Shown piece by piece: positions 7,904-16,149 of a stretch of DNA of 64,000 nucleotides. Where the stretch lies: positions 1 through 64,000 of the forward strand of contig DAORZT010000007.1 in the NCBI GenBank assembly GCA_035359995.1, read 5' to 3'. A program made the translations under genes and the position numbers. Under the pieces are notes generated by a model. That model was given only the letters and a program-made list of their open reading frames with translations. It was not told the origin of the DNA and did not search any database. The first letter of the stretch is position 1. The number at the start of each line of letters is the position of its first letter. The DNA is from JAKPCT01 sp029553165 (lineage in GTDB: Bacteria; Bacillota; UBA4882; UBA8346).

Positions 7904-9067
7904 TTATTTGAAATTATAACTCAGTTTCAATTGGTAGGTTGAGTTGGTATCATTATTATTGAACGGGCCAAGTGTCAGTTGTGTTTTGAAATTATCCCGC
8001 TGCCATTTACAACTGGTTGTTAAGCCCCAGGTCAAAGTGTCAGCAACGCTCTCCGAGCAATAATCTTTATCAAGAAGATCGACCTTGATCCCAAATTCAA
8101 AATCACCGACAAATCTTCGGAAATTTAAACCCAGTCTTTGCTCGGTACGGCTTTTTAAATCTTCTTCAAGATACTCCTCTTCTTCATCACTATAAATTTT
8201 GGCAGCTGAATAATAGTCCAGTTCGGCATATGAATACTTAAGTGCAATATTATAAACCTTACGCTGCCACCAATTAGCTTCCAGTGAATAACCCCGGCTA
8301 TCCAAATAAGGATCAAACCCCTGATCCCAGGCCTTACTGTAACAACTCCACTTCCAGTAAAAATCTTTGGCTTGCCGGTATCTTCCAGTAAGTTCCCACT
8401 CCTCTTTCCAATAATCACGTGTTAGACTTGTATCCCAGGGATAATCAGCTGTCCACTCCTGATAAATAATTCCCAACCGCAATTTGGAGTTAACATCGGA
8501 GTAGATCTCTTGCCGGAGGTTGAACTTTTCCGAACTATAGTAACTTGCATGGGGATATTTTTTTTCAAGATGAGTAAGCTTAAATTTATAAAACCAACCA
8601 CTATTATTGTAACTCAAATTTAGTCTTTCTTCATCCCAATGATTGATATACCGGTCGTTTTCACCGGGAAAAACATCTTTAGCGCCTGAATTAACACCCA
8701 AATTCAGCTTAAATCCTTTAAAAGGTTTCCAATTAAAATCAAATCCATACTCAAAGACTTCATATTTTTCATTCCATTGATAATCAGTGTTCAACTTTAA
8801 CAAAGGCAAATACTCCGGAAGCCGGAGATTTAGTTTCAGATAACGATAACTGCTTTCATTGGCATCCAAATATAGCTTCAGCGCCGAATCTAGTTCTAAC
8901 CATTCCAGATTACTATACGAATCTACAATCAAAGATTGCTTAAACTCTTTGCTTTCTCCACCACTCGCATTAAGAATGATCTCTTCAACAGCAAATGAAG
9001 TTGCTGCTTGGCAAGGATAACTGATAACAAAAAAACCGAAAATGAACAAAATTAGTTGTCTCATCAA
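7904..9067 (-). CDS. Exported beta-barrel-like protein of unknown function
   Basis: The 387-residue protein begins with a signal peptide (hydrophobic residues 4-17, probable cleavage after CQA at about 21). The rest is rich in Tyr, Trp and Phe and consists of many short stretches with alternating polar and hydrophobic residues, such as GFKLNLGVNS, LNLSYNN, WFYKFKLTHLEKK, LRLGIIYQEW and TYQLKLSYNFK at the end. There are no internal hydrophobic helices. This is the pattern of a transmembrane beta-barrel with an aromatic C-terminal strand, although the last residue is Lys after Phe. I do not recognise the family. It precedes the Memo-AMMECR1 fusion by 26 bases and is probably in the same transcript. 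A secreted all-beta protein is the alternative. Confidence 0.65.
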   Translation of the reverse strand: MMRQLILFIFGFFVISYPCQAATSFAVEEIILNASGGESKEFKQSLIVDSYSNLEWLELDSALKLYLDANESSYRYLKLNLRLPEYLPLLKLNTDYQWNEKYEVFEYGFDFNWKPFKGFKLNLGVNSGAKDVFPGENDRYINHWDEERLNLSYNNSGWFYKFKLTHLEKKYPHASYYSSEKFNLRQEIYSDVNSKLRLGIIYQEWTADYPWDTSLTRDYWKEEWELTGRYRQAKDFYWKWSCYSKAWDQGFDPYLDSRGYSLEANWWQRKVYNIALKYSYAELDYYSAAKIYSDEEEEYLEEDLKSRTEQRLGLNFRRFVGDFEFGIKVDLLDKDYCSESVADTLTWGLTTSCKWQRDNFKTQLTLGPFNNNDTNSTYQLKLSYNFK

Positions 9068-9091
9068 ATAAACACCCCAACTATTTTTGTA

Positions 9092-9137
9092 ATAACCAAC
9101 AGATAATTAATTGTTAGATTTATCCTTGGTTGGTTAT
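9092..9137. promoter_or_regulatory. 9-bp inverted repeat upstream of the barrel/AmmeMemoRadiSam genes
   Basis: ATAACCAAC (9092-9100) and GTTGGTTAT (9129-9137) are perfect reverse complements separated by 28 bases. The arms flank the likely promoter/leader region 25-70 bases upstream of the start at 9067. It could be a repressor operator or the stem of a leader structure. No known consensus comes to mind. Confidence 0.35.
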
Positions 9138-9194
9138 ATTTCGGTTTAATGTTATAATTTTCCTTTTTTATCGGTAATTTTTTAGATTTATTCT

Positions 9195-9530
9195 TTATAA
9201 TAAATCAATTACAAAGTCCCAAATCTCATTAACCTTATCAACCAGCTCCTCGCAATCATCAGATTCCGGATTTTCAACCCAGTCCACTTCCGCTTCAATT
9301 GCTTCAAACTCCGGTTCCAACTCCAAACAGTTCATGAACAACTCCCGTAGGGTAGCCTGTTTGGAAACTGTCGCTTCATTATCGATTAAAAAAGCATTAA
9401 GCAAAGAACTAATTCCCTGTCGAAACACTGCTAAAGCGGCCGCAAAGTTAACTTCGCTTTTAGCCTCTCCCTCCGCAAACAGACTGTCAGCCAATTCGAT
9501 CAATTGGTCAATCTCATCCAAATGAAACAC
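9195..9530 (-). CDS. Small acidic helical protein, possibly HEPN-like
   Basis: The 111-residue protein is strongly acidic and predicted mostly helical, with FAAALAVFRQGISSLLNAFL (residues 28-47) followed by LRELFMNCLELEPEFEAIEAEVDWV. This resembles the helical layout of small HEPN-type proteins, but the RNase motif RxxxxH is not visible, so I leave the function open. GGAGGG lies 7 bases before the ATG, supporting it as a real gene. It stands apart from its neighbours, about 130 bases upstream of the barrel gene, and has its own upstream AT-rich region. Confidence 0.7.
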   Translation of the reverse strand: MFHLDEIDQLIELADSLFAEGEAKSEVNFAAALAVFRQGISSLLNAFLIDNEATVSKQATLRELFMNCLELEPEFEAIEAEVDWVENPESDDCEELVDKVNEIWDFVIDLL

Positions 9531-9801
9531 CCTCCTGCAAACTACTATATTTATAATTTAACCACAAAACAATCATTACCATTAAATTAATTAATAATTT
9601 AGTTGAACGAATCAACATAACTGCAATGCCTTTGAACATTTATAAAGCAAAAATGATTAAGATGATTACTTGAATTATATTATAGATTCAATTCTTTAGC
9701 AATTAAACGAAACGAGCATCAACGAATGGCCAAATTTCAGGATAACCCTTTAGTTATACTTAATTTTACTGTGGTAATGCTAATTTTTTTATAGATTATG
9801 T

Positions 9802-9807
9802 TATAAT
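9802..9807 (+). promoter_or_regulatory. Probable -10 box for the CNNM/CorC gene
   Basis: A perfect TATAAT lies at 9802-9807, 36 bases before the TTG start at 9843, with a weak -35 region near 9780. The remainder of the 310-base gap 9531-9842 is AT-rich and I see no gene, RNA structure or repeat in it. Confidence 0.45.
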
Positions 9808-9842
9808 ATAACCAAGAAATTATCGAAGGATGTGTTCTCGTT

Positions 9843-11090
9843 TTGGATTCAAGTGACATCTGGCAATTACTCTCTTTACTAATACTCCTCTTATTATCGA
9901 GTTTTTTTTCAGCTTCCGAAACTGCATTGATGTCTTTAAGTAAAATTAGAATTCGTCAGATGCTGGAGGAAAAGATTGAAGGTGCTGAAACTATCAGCAA
10001 ATTAGTTGATAATCCAAGTAAGTTACTGAGTACGATTCTGGTAGGCAATAATATTGTAAACATCAGCGCTTCTGCTTTAGCAACTTCCCTTGCAATCCGG
10101 TATTTGGGTGCTACAGGCGTTGGATTCGCCACAGGGATAATGACTCTCTTAATCCTAATCTTTGGTGAAATTACGCCTAAAGCTTTAGCGGCAGAATATT
10201 CGGAACAAGTCTCCTTAAGAGTCGCCAAAATAATTGCTGTTTTGACTAAAGTATTCAGTCCGGTCATCACCATCCTGATGCTTTTAACCAATTTAATCCT
10301 CAGAATCTTTGGTAAGAAAATCAACCAAGAACAACCATTTATTACCGAAGAAGAGTTAAAGACGATGGTCCATGTCGGGCATGAGGAAGGGGTCCTCGAA
10401 GGCGAAGAAAAGCAGATGATTTACAATGTATTTGAATTTGGCGATTCACAAGCCCAAGATGTGATGATTCCCCGAACGGAGATGGTCGCTATTGAAGTAA
10501 ATTCGACCTATGAAGAGATTATTAATTTATTTAAAAGCGAACAATTTTCGCGGATACCGGTCTATCAGGATACCATTGACAACATCATTGGAATCTTATC
10601 GATTAAAGATCTATTCTTACATAACGCCTGTAAAGAGAATTTTGACATTAGAAAGTATTTGCGTAAACCATTTTTCACCTATGAATTTAAGAGAACTGCT
10701 GAAATATTTAAAGAAATGCGCTCCAATCGAACACCAATGGCGATTGTCTTAGATGAATATGGTGGAACGGCAGGCATCATGACAATTGAAGATTTAGTAG
10801 AAGAGATTGTCGGCGACATCGAAGATGAATATGACGACAATCAGGAAAAAGAGATTAATGTAATTAAAGAAAATGAATATATTGTTGAAGGCAGCGCTAA
10901 AATCGATTTAGTCAACGAACTGATCGGTATCAACATCCAAACTGAAGATTTCGATTCAATTGGCGGCTTTGTTCTTGGACAATTCGGCCGGCTTCCAAAA
11001 AAAGGCGAGTCGATTAAGTATAAAAATATCAAATTTATTATTGAAAATATTGAACGCAACCGGATTGAAAAAATCCGGATCCTCACCTGA
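9843..11090 (+). CDS. CNNM/CorC-type membrane protein (hemolysin C family)
   Basis: The 415-residue protein has the three domains of this family in order: a DUF21/CNNM membrane domain (about residues 1-175, four hydrophobic helices including the conserved SSFFSASETALMSLS and GNNIVNI), a CBS pair (about 205-320; VMIPRTEMVAIEV, IVLDEYGGTAGIMTIEDL) and a C-terminal CorC_HlyC domain (about 335-412). Members are linked to Mg2+/Co2+ efflux or cation homeostasis; toxin activity is only a historical name. It starts at TTG after a moderate AAGGATG. Transcription appears to end at the inverted repeat 11113-11133. No operon partners. Confidence 0.92.
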   Translation: MDSSDIWQLLSLLILLLLSSFFSASETALMSLSKIRIRQMLEEKIEGAETISKLVDNPSKLLSTILVGNNIVNISASALATSLAIRYLGATGVGFATGIMTLLILIFGEITPKALAAEYSEQVSLRVAKIIAVLTKVFSPVITILMLLTNLILRIFGKKINQEQPFITEEELKTMVHVGHEEGVLEGEEKQMIYNVFEFGDSQAQDVMIPRTEMVAIEVNSTYEEIINLFKSEQFSRIPVYQDTIDNIIGILSIKDLFLHNACKENFDIRKYLRKPFFTYEFKRTAEIFKEMRSNRTPMAIVLDEYGGTAGIMTIEDLVEEIVGDIEDEYDDNQEKEINVIKENEYIVEGSAKIDLVNELIGINIQTEDFDSIGGFVLGQFGRLPKKGESIKYKNIKFIIENIERNRIEKIRILT

Positions 11091-11112
11091 CATTTTAAGA
11101 GTATTAAAAAAA

Positions 11113-11140
11113 CTGACGAATCCTATTCGTCAGCTTTACT
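11113..11140. terminator. Bidirectional Rho-independent terminator
   Basis: CTGACGAAT (11113-11121) and ATTCGTCAG (11125-11133) pair perfectly over 9 bp with a 3-base loop. The leftward reading is followed by TTTTTTTAATAC and the rightward by CTTTACTTTTGG, so it serves the converging CNNM and methyltransferase genes, more strongly leftward. Confidence 0.85.
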
Positions 11141-11159
11141 TTTGGTAAAACCATATTGA

Positions 11160-11795
11160 TCACTTCTTCGCAAAAATAAAGGCCCGAATTGTTTTTTCAC
11201 CTTCATAGGGTTCTTTAACAATCGTCTCAGTAATTGTAAATCCGATTTTGGTCAGTAGATCTTTAATAGTCTTAACTCTAAAATGTGTAAAGGTCAACTT
11301 ATTGCCAGCTTCAAGATAATCATTGATGACAACTTTTTCATCATTACCAACATGGAAGGTCACCAAAAAAACACCTTCTTGAACCAAGATACGGTGAATC
11401 TCCTTAAATGCTTCCGTAACTTCCTCAAGATCAAAGTTAACAATCAAAAACGGAGCTACCACTCCATGAATTGAATTATCAAAAAACTTCAATTCAAAAA
11501 CATTACCGGTAACAAATTCAATGTTACTATTATACTTGGTTGCTACTTCAACCATCTCTGGGGAAATATCAACTCCGGTGATGTCTAACCCTCTCATCCA
11601 TAAATAATTACTGATCTGTCCCGGTCCGCAACCAATTTCGAGAACTTTACCGGTATTAACTACTCTGTCAAAAAATAGGTCGTAAATTTTTCGGTCTAAA
11701 GGTTTCTTCTGTAATTCCGTGGTGAATTGCTTATGATACTCTTCAGCGATCTTGGAGTATGCAGCAATTCGTTCTTCCTGTCTTTTAGTATTCAT
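11160..11795 (-). CDS. Class I SAM-dependent methyltransferase
   Basis: The 211-residue protein has the Rossmann methyltransferase signature: motif I VLEIGCGPGQISNYLW, motif II acidic DITGVDISPEMVEVA and post-I/III segments with GVVAPFLIVNFDLEEV. It resembles the UbiE/Methyltransf_11 type; the substrate cannot be told. I start at the ATG at 11795, 6 bases after AGGTG; the in-frame GTG at 11804 is part of that ribosome binding site. It is monocistronic, converging on the CNNM gene across a shared terminator. Confidence 0.87.
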   Translation of the reverse strand: MNTKRQEERIAAYSKIAEEYHKQFTTELQKKPLDRKIYDLFFDRVVNTGKVLEIGCGPGQISNYLWMRGLDITGVDISPEMVEVATKYNSNIEFVTGNVFELKFFDNSIHGVVAPFLIVNFDLEEVTEAFKEIHRILVQEGVFLVTFHVGNDEKVVINDYLEAGNKLTFTHFRVKTIKDLLTKIGFTITETIVKEPYEGEKTIRAFIFAKK

Positions 11796-11936
11796 AAAGT
11801 ACACCTACCCCACAAACATAATCCCGTATTCTTATTATACCAACATCAAAAGATTATTTACAGTGTTTCCTGCTAAAAACTGATCGCATATTTCATATTT
11901 AATTGGGATTAACTTCTGTTTACTACTGTTATCACG

Positions 11937-12905
11937 CTATTTTATTTTATTTTTATTTAAAGTTCCAACCCGCTCAATTCGATTGGTCCAAATCCCGCCC
12001 CAATATGCTGCCGGTATTCTTTTAAAATCTTCAGTTTCATCAAACCCTCTTGAAAAATCACCTGCTCCGGCTACTAAAATAACTCTAGTATTTGCTCTAT
12101 CCATCCGTTCCAGAAAACGTCCCGGCCATCCCCATAACCAGGGAGCAATCTGCTCCGGAATATGAACTTGGGTATTGCGACACGTCGCCGGAACATAACC
12201 GGTCCATCCAAACGCCATGTAAGACAACAATGCTTTTTTCAACGTAGCTTTCGACATAACACGAAGCTGCGGAAGTGCTTTTTGTAACTCAGCAATTGGC
12301 CGATCGCCCCCATAAACCGCCAACCGTTCAAGTCGCGTTTCAGATAATTCCCCCAATACTTGAGCCAGAACCTTTCCTTCAACCGGATCATTACTCTTAA
12401 TATGGATCAGTAATGAACGGTCGGGAAATCGGGTTAACACCTCATCTAACGACGGCATTAGTCCAATCCCTTTACCCCGGAACGGATATGTCCGGCCGTT
12501 ATCGGCAGTATAACCATACCCAACATCCAACTGTTTCAACTCAGCCATTGTTTTTTCTCTGGTTACACCCTGCCCGTCAGTCCGGCAATCCAGAGTCCAA
12601 TCATGAAAGACTGCAAATTGTCCATCTTTAGTCAAATGGACATCAAACTCAACAACATCTGCTCCCGCTGCAAAGGCTGCCTCCATTGACGGGATAGTAT
12701 TTTCTAAAAATTCATGCTCGGGAGGATAAATTCTTTGAGCCGTACATGTTTCGTTGGTTAATTCCTCCATCCTGAATGTTTGATGGACCCCACGATGAGC
12801 CAACAGCCATGGTTTTCGTTTCGAGGTCTTAACCAATAAGGAAGTGTTGTTTAAATACACCAATCCAATAAACAGTAACAGTACCGGCAGAATTTTACGT
12901 TTCAA
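11937..12905 (-). CDS. Membrane-anchored glycerophosphodiester phosphodiesterase
   Basis: The 322-residue protein has an N-terminal membrane anchor or signal (residues 5-19) and a GDPD TIM-barrel domain. Active-site residues are visible: His37-Arg38 (LLAHRG), Glu68-Asn69 (ENTIPSMEAAF), Glu86 and Asp88 (DVVEFDVHLTKDG) and His101 (VFHDWTLD). There is an insertion of about 25 residues between HRG and ENT, longer than usual. It would hydrolyse glycerophosphodiesters to glycerol 3-phosphate and an alcohol on the outer face of the membrane. No terminator is obvious downstream. Neighbours give no further clue. Confidence 0.9.
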   Translation of the reverse strand: MKRKILPVLLLFIGLVYLNNTSLLVKTSKRKPWLLAHRGVHQTFRMEELTNETCTAQRIYPPEHEFLENTIPSMEAAFAAGADVVEFDVHLTKDGQFAVFHDWTLDCRTDGQGVTREKTMAELKQLDVGYGYTADNGRTYPFRGKGIGLMPSLDEVLTRFPDRSLLIHIKSNDPVEGKVLAQVLGELSETRLERLAVYGGDRPIAELQKALPQLRVMSKATLKKALLSYMAFGWTGYVPATCRNTQVHIPEQIAPWLWGWPGRFLERMDRANTRVILVAGAGDFSRGFDETEDFKRIPAAYWGGIWTNRIERVGTLNKNKIK

Positions 12906-13119
12906 ACCTTTTCACCTACCATGGATTGAAAGTAATTGGCTATTTACTACCAAAACTATTTATCCAGTTAGACTGCTCAACTAGATAAAAAGTATTCTAC
13001 CCAAAAATCCGTTCTTTAATATTCTACCAAAACCTGTTTGTTTTTTACTTTTTGATCCTTCTCAAAGATTCTGTACCACATAAAAACGAGAAAAATGGTC
13101 AAACTAAAAAAAGATCGGG

Positions 13120-13599
13120 GTGATCCTCATTATTCCTGTGAAATACATTCCTTTCCTTTATACCAGCATTTTTGCTTTAATTCTGATCAAAGTCGTGCCA
13201 AAAGCTGAAATTCGTCGTCTATTTATCTACGGACTGATCTTTGGTGGTGTATTTGATATTCTGGTTGTCACGATCGGCAATCTGATTGATGAATTTGGAT
13301 ACATCCAATATGAAGAGTTTGGGTTGATGGGAATTCATTTTATGGCTCCGATATCCTGGACCATATTTTTCATGATCTACTTCTACTTTTTACCCCATAA
13401 AAAATTATACATCTGCCTTTACACTCTCATGGGCATTATTTACAGTGTATTGTTTTGCCAAATGGTTACCAAACTCGGTGTTTTATTCCTTGCTCATGGA
13501 TTAATCAGTTCAATCATCCCTTTTATCATTTGGTTCCCAATCGCAACCTGGGGTTATTTAAAATTACAGCAATACAGTAAATCCAAACAGCTAAATTAA
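13120..13599 (+). CDS. Small multi-pass membrane protein of unknown function
   Basis: The 159-residue protein consists of five hydrophobic helices (about residues 4-22, 32-52, 70-93, 97-117 and 122-147) with short loops. I do not recognise a family with certainty; it resembles small uncharacterised membrane proteins common in Bacillota. The start is uncertain: GTG at 13120, or GTG at 13138 with GGGGTGAT upstream, which would shorten the first helix slightly. It stands alone between the GDPD gene (divergent) and radC (convergent). Confidence 0.75.
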   Translation: MILIIPVKYIPFLYTSIFALILIKVVPKAEIRRLFIYGLIFGGVFDILVVTIGNLIDEFGYIQYEEFGLMGIHFMAPISWTIFFMIYFYFLPHKKLYICLYTLMGIIYSVLFCQMVTKLGVLFLAHGLISSIIPFIIWFPIATWGYLKLQQYSKSKQLN

Positions 13600-13671
13600 G
13601 ATTAATAATTCAACTATCAGGCTATCAAAATAATACTACTGATCACGAATCTGTTGTATTGTTTAATTGGT

Positions 13672-14148
13672 TTAGGAAATCCAGCATATTTTCTCTTTAT
13701 GTTTCTCCCTCAGGCTCAGATATCCACTTTCACCGATTATTAAATGATCCAGCAACCGGATATTTAACAACTCTCCAGCTTTTTTCAGTCTTTGGGTTAT
13801 TTCAAGATCAGCCATACTGGGTGTAAGATCCCCCGATGGATGATTATGAAAAGCAATTATCGCATAAGCATTATTCAGAAAAGCAGCTTTAAATACTTCG
13901 GCAGGTTCAATATTGGCAGAGTTTAGATTGCCGATGGCAATAATATGTAACCCCGCAATCTTATTTTTTGTATTCAATGAGACGATCCCAAAAGTCTCCT
14001 GCGGTGCAGACTTCAGGTCAAGCAGTTTCTGAATCGCATTATAACAGGCAAGCGGACAGGTAATATTACAATCCTCCACCTCATAACGACGGCGGTTTTG
14101 TTTTACTTGTTTGAGGGTATAGATGTTAATGGAAGTAACGGGCATCAA
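13672..14148 (-). CDS. radC: RadC-type JAB/JAMM-domain protein, short form
   Basis: The 158-residue protein consists essentially of the RadC JAMM domain: Glu51, the H-x-H pair His101/His103 in IIAFHNHPSGDLTPS and Asp114, all metal ligands present. The N-terminal helix-hairpin-helix part found in chromosomal RadC (about 225 residues) is missing. Short RadC forms are often carried on genomic islands. Despite the name, a DNA repair role has not held up for the family. It is divergent from the excisionase-like gene across a region with TTGCA repeats, which suggests a small mobile or regulatory unit. Confidence 0.85.
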   Translation of the reverse strand: MMPVTSINIYTLKQVKQNRRRYEVEDCNITCPLACYNAIQKLLDLKSAPQETFGIVSLNTKNKIAGLHIIAIGNLNSANIEPAEVFKAAFLNNAYAIIAFHNHPSGDLTPSMADLEITQRLKKAGELLNIRLLDHLIIGESGYLSLREKHKEKICWIS

Positions 14149-14191
14149 ACCAGACTCCTTACAAATTTTTCTATTTAGTACATTGTAGCAT

Positions 14192-14220
14192 TATGTTGCA
14201 TATGTTGCAATATGTGCTAT
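14192..14220. repeat. Iteron-like TATGTTGCA repeats
   Basis: TATGTTGCA occurs at 14192-14200 and 14201-14209 with no spacer, followed by the degenerate copy TATGTGCTA at 14211-14219. They lie between the divergent radC and the small HTH gene, just upstream of the latter's promoter. Tandem 9-10-bp repeats beside a small DNA-binding protein gene suggest an operator. Confidence 0.45.
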
Positions 14221-14234
14221 AAAATGCCAGCTAA

Positions 14235-14263
14235 TTGCAACAAAATTTGAATTATGTTATAGT
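14235..14263 (+). promoter_or_regulatory. Sigma-A promoter of the small HTH gene
   Basis: TTGCAA (14235-14240), a 17-base spacer and TATAGT (14258-14263) make a good housekeeping promoter 24 bases before the ATG at 14288. The -35 box is itself a TTGCA element, so a protein bound to the upstream repeats could occlude it. Confidence 0.6.
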
Positions 14264-14287
14264 AATTGGTGAAAAGAGGGAATTATA

Positions 14288-14467
14288 ATGGAAGAATGGG
14301 TTAGTATTAACGAAGCAGCTAAAATATTAGGCGTTAACCGGACCACCATTTACCGCTGGTCAAAATCCGGACAACTACCTATTTATAAAGTTGTGGGCAA
14401 ATCCAAAGTGAAGAAAGCTGATATTGAAAAGCTATTGAATGATGTCAAACCCTTACATCAGAGGTAA
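14288..14467 (+). CDS. Excisionase-family helix-turn-helix protein
   Basis: The 59-residue protein has a MerR-like/excisionase HTH: EWVSINEAAKILGVNRTTIYRWSKSGQLP, then a short wing with YKVVGKSKVKKADIEKLL. This is the HTH_17 pattern of excisionases and small phage or plasmid regulators. GAGGG lies 8 bases before the ATG and a promoter is visible upstream. No integrase is near, so it may be a relic or a stand-alone regulator acting on the TTGCA repeats at 14192-14220 (inference). Confidence 0.85.
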   Translation: MEEWVSINEAAKILGVNRTTIYRWSKSGQLPIYKVVGKSKVKKADIEKLLNDVKPLHQR

Positions 14468-14512
14468 TTACGTCTTTTTATTTCTTCGGATTGAGTCAGA
14501 AAAATGAAGGGG

Positions 14513-14590
14513 GTTGGGGACACATCTCCGTCCCCAACGGTGGGAGTTTTGAGGGGTGCGCATATTACGTAAGACCGGACAACCCTCAAA
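14513..14590. repeat. REP-like palindromic element
   Basis: GTTGGGGAC (14513-14521) and GTCCCCAAC (14530-14538) form a perfect 9-bp stem with an 8-base loop. A second pair, TTTGAGGG near 14548-14554 and CCCTCAAA at 14583-14590, lies beside it. The stretch is much richer in GC than its surroundings. Structures with GGGGAC/GTCCCC stems are typical of REP elements mobilised by IS200-like REP-associated transposases. No transposase is in the window. Confidence 0.5.
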
Positions 14591-14685
14591 GTTCCAGATC
14601 TTACTACAATAAAAGTTTTAGTTTAGCTATAATAGGAGCCTGAAAAACTTTCTCCTAACTTATAAAAAATTGGCTACTTTAATTA

Positions 14686-16005
14686 CTAATTATTATTCAC
14701 ATACTCAACCGCCGCTTTTAAAATCCGATCATTCCCTCGCACTATTTCACCAAAGTTAAATGGAATCTCGATATCCGGTTTTAACCCTCGCTTCTCACAG
14801 ATTTCACCTTTCGCAGTATAATATCTTTCATTCGACAATCCAATTTGCCAGCCATTAGGTAGTCTTCTTTCCAATACATCCGAATGAGCGCCACAGGTAG
14901 CTTCACCGATCACAGTTACATTAGGAAGTTCCTTCATCATCATTACAAAAATCTCCCCGGCGCTTACCGTATTACGGCTGGTTAAGAGCACTACCTTCCC
15001 TTCGAACTGTTGGGGACCTTGTGGTTCAATATAGTGGCGCTGCAGCGGAGTATAATCATTACCATTTCGCGCCTGTTTGCTATAGGCCAATCTTTTTTGA
15101 TCTATAAAACGACTTGCTACTGCTTTCGCAACCGGATCCAATCCACCCACATTATAACGCAGATCGATAATGATCGCTCTCTTATCACTGAAGGCATTGA
15201 GCACCTTATCAAAAGCTTCATCCTGGGCTTCTACGGTTGACTGATCAGAATAACCGAACATCCCCAGCATCGCAACCAAACCGATATCATCACTGAAATG
15301 TTGGTAAGCTAACATTCCGGTCCTGCCCACCTTGATCATATCACTCTGCGAACGGATCAAAGCATGCCCCTGCATTAAAACAGCTTCATCAATACCAAAA
15401 CGGATCTCTTCATCAAGCCCATTAATAGTAACATGCGGATCTGCTAATGGCCTTATCATCTCGGCAAAGATCGCTAACAACTCTTCTTGGGAAGTATTAT
15501 TATTAACCCGGGGACGGAATAACTGGTATTGGGATTTCCAATTAACTCCCCGTAATCGAAAGAAGGCGTAATGTTCATTAAAGGTATGCCAAAACACCTC
15601 AAAGTTAGTAATTGGATCCAAAGCATCCTTCATTCCGCCATTCTGACAGGTTTGGGGTAATTCTTTAATCCGTCTGGCGCGATAGTAAACACCAAGATCG
15701 TCATTTTGAACTACCAATTTGCCATTACTTATGCCAACATTTAATTGTAAATCGTCAATCCGGATTGTATTGTTTGAGTAGGTACCTTCATATTTCTTAA
15801 TCCCACTGATTGCGGTTGTTTCATAAACACTAACTTTACCTGCAGCCAGCTCAACGACCAATCCATAACCCTCAGACTGCCAAACTCCTTCAATTGAGCC
15901 ACCAAATACCTGGTTTTTCTTTGGCTTTGAATTTCCACATCCTACTGATGCTAAAATTACCATCAGCATCGTCATCAACAACAATAGTCGGTTTTTTCTT
16001 TTCAT
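14686..16005 (-). CDS. S41-family peptidase lipoprotein
   Basis: The 439-residue protein has a lipoprotein-type signal (MKRKNRLLLLMTMLMVILASVGC, Cys near residue 23). An all-beta segment (about 35-110) and a tricorn-core/S41 peptidase domain follow. The catalytic serine region is NTVSAGEIFVMMM and downstream are GEATCGAHSD and LKPDIEIPF, as in C-terminal processing peptidases. No PDZ domain is evident, as in many secreted S41 proteins. I start at the ATG at 16005, with GAAAGGAATC just upstream; the in-frame ATG at 16023 lies upstream of that site. It appears to be a single gene. Substrate unknown. Confidence 0.88.
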   Translation of the reverse strand: MKRKNRLLLLMTMLMVILASVGCGNSKPKKNQVFGGSIEGVWQSEGYGLVVELAAGKVSVYETTAISGIKKYEGTYSNNTIRIDDLQLNVGISNGKLVVQNDDLGVYYRARRIKELPQTCQNGGMKDALDPITNFEVFWHTFNEHYAFFRLRGVNWKSQYQLFRPRVNNNTSQEELLAIFAEMIRPLADPHVTINGLDEEIRFGIDEAVLMQGHALIRSQSDMIKVGRTGMLAYQHFSDDIGLVAMLGMFGYSDQSTVEAQDEAFDKVLNAFSDKRAIIIDLRYNVGGLDPVAKAVASRFIDQKRLAYSKQARNGNDYTPLQRHYIEPQGPQQFEGKVVLLTSRNTVSAGEIFVMMMKELPNVTVIGEATCGAHSDVLERRLPNGWQIGLSNERYYTAKGEICEKRGLKPDIEIPFNFGEIVRGNDRILKAAVEYVNNN

Positions 16006-16149
16006 AACTATGATTCCTTTCATATGTTTTTAGTGTAATTACATTGTAAGAAGTTCAGATACGACTAACAACATATGAAAGCTTAATTATTGCCAAAGAA
16101 TTCTTAAGTAAATCTGAACTAAATTTAACAATTAGAAATAATCAATTAA

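Noticed and set aside
9956..10324. 122-codon open frame on the - strand inside the CNNM gene
   Set aside because: It is the complement of the membrane domain coding sequence; no ribosome binding site and no recognisable protein.
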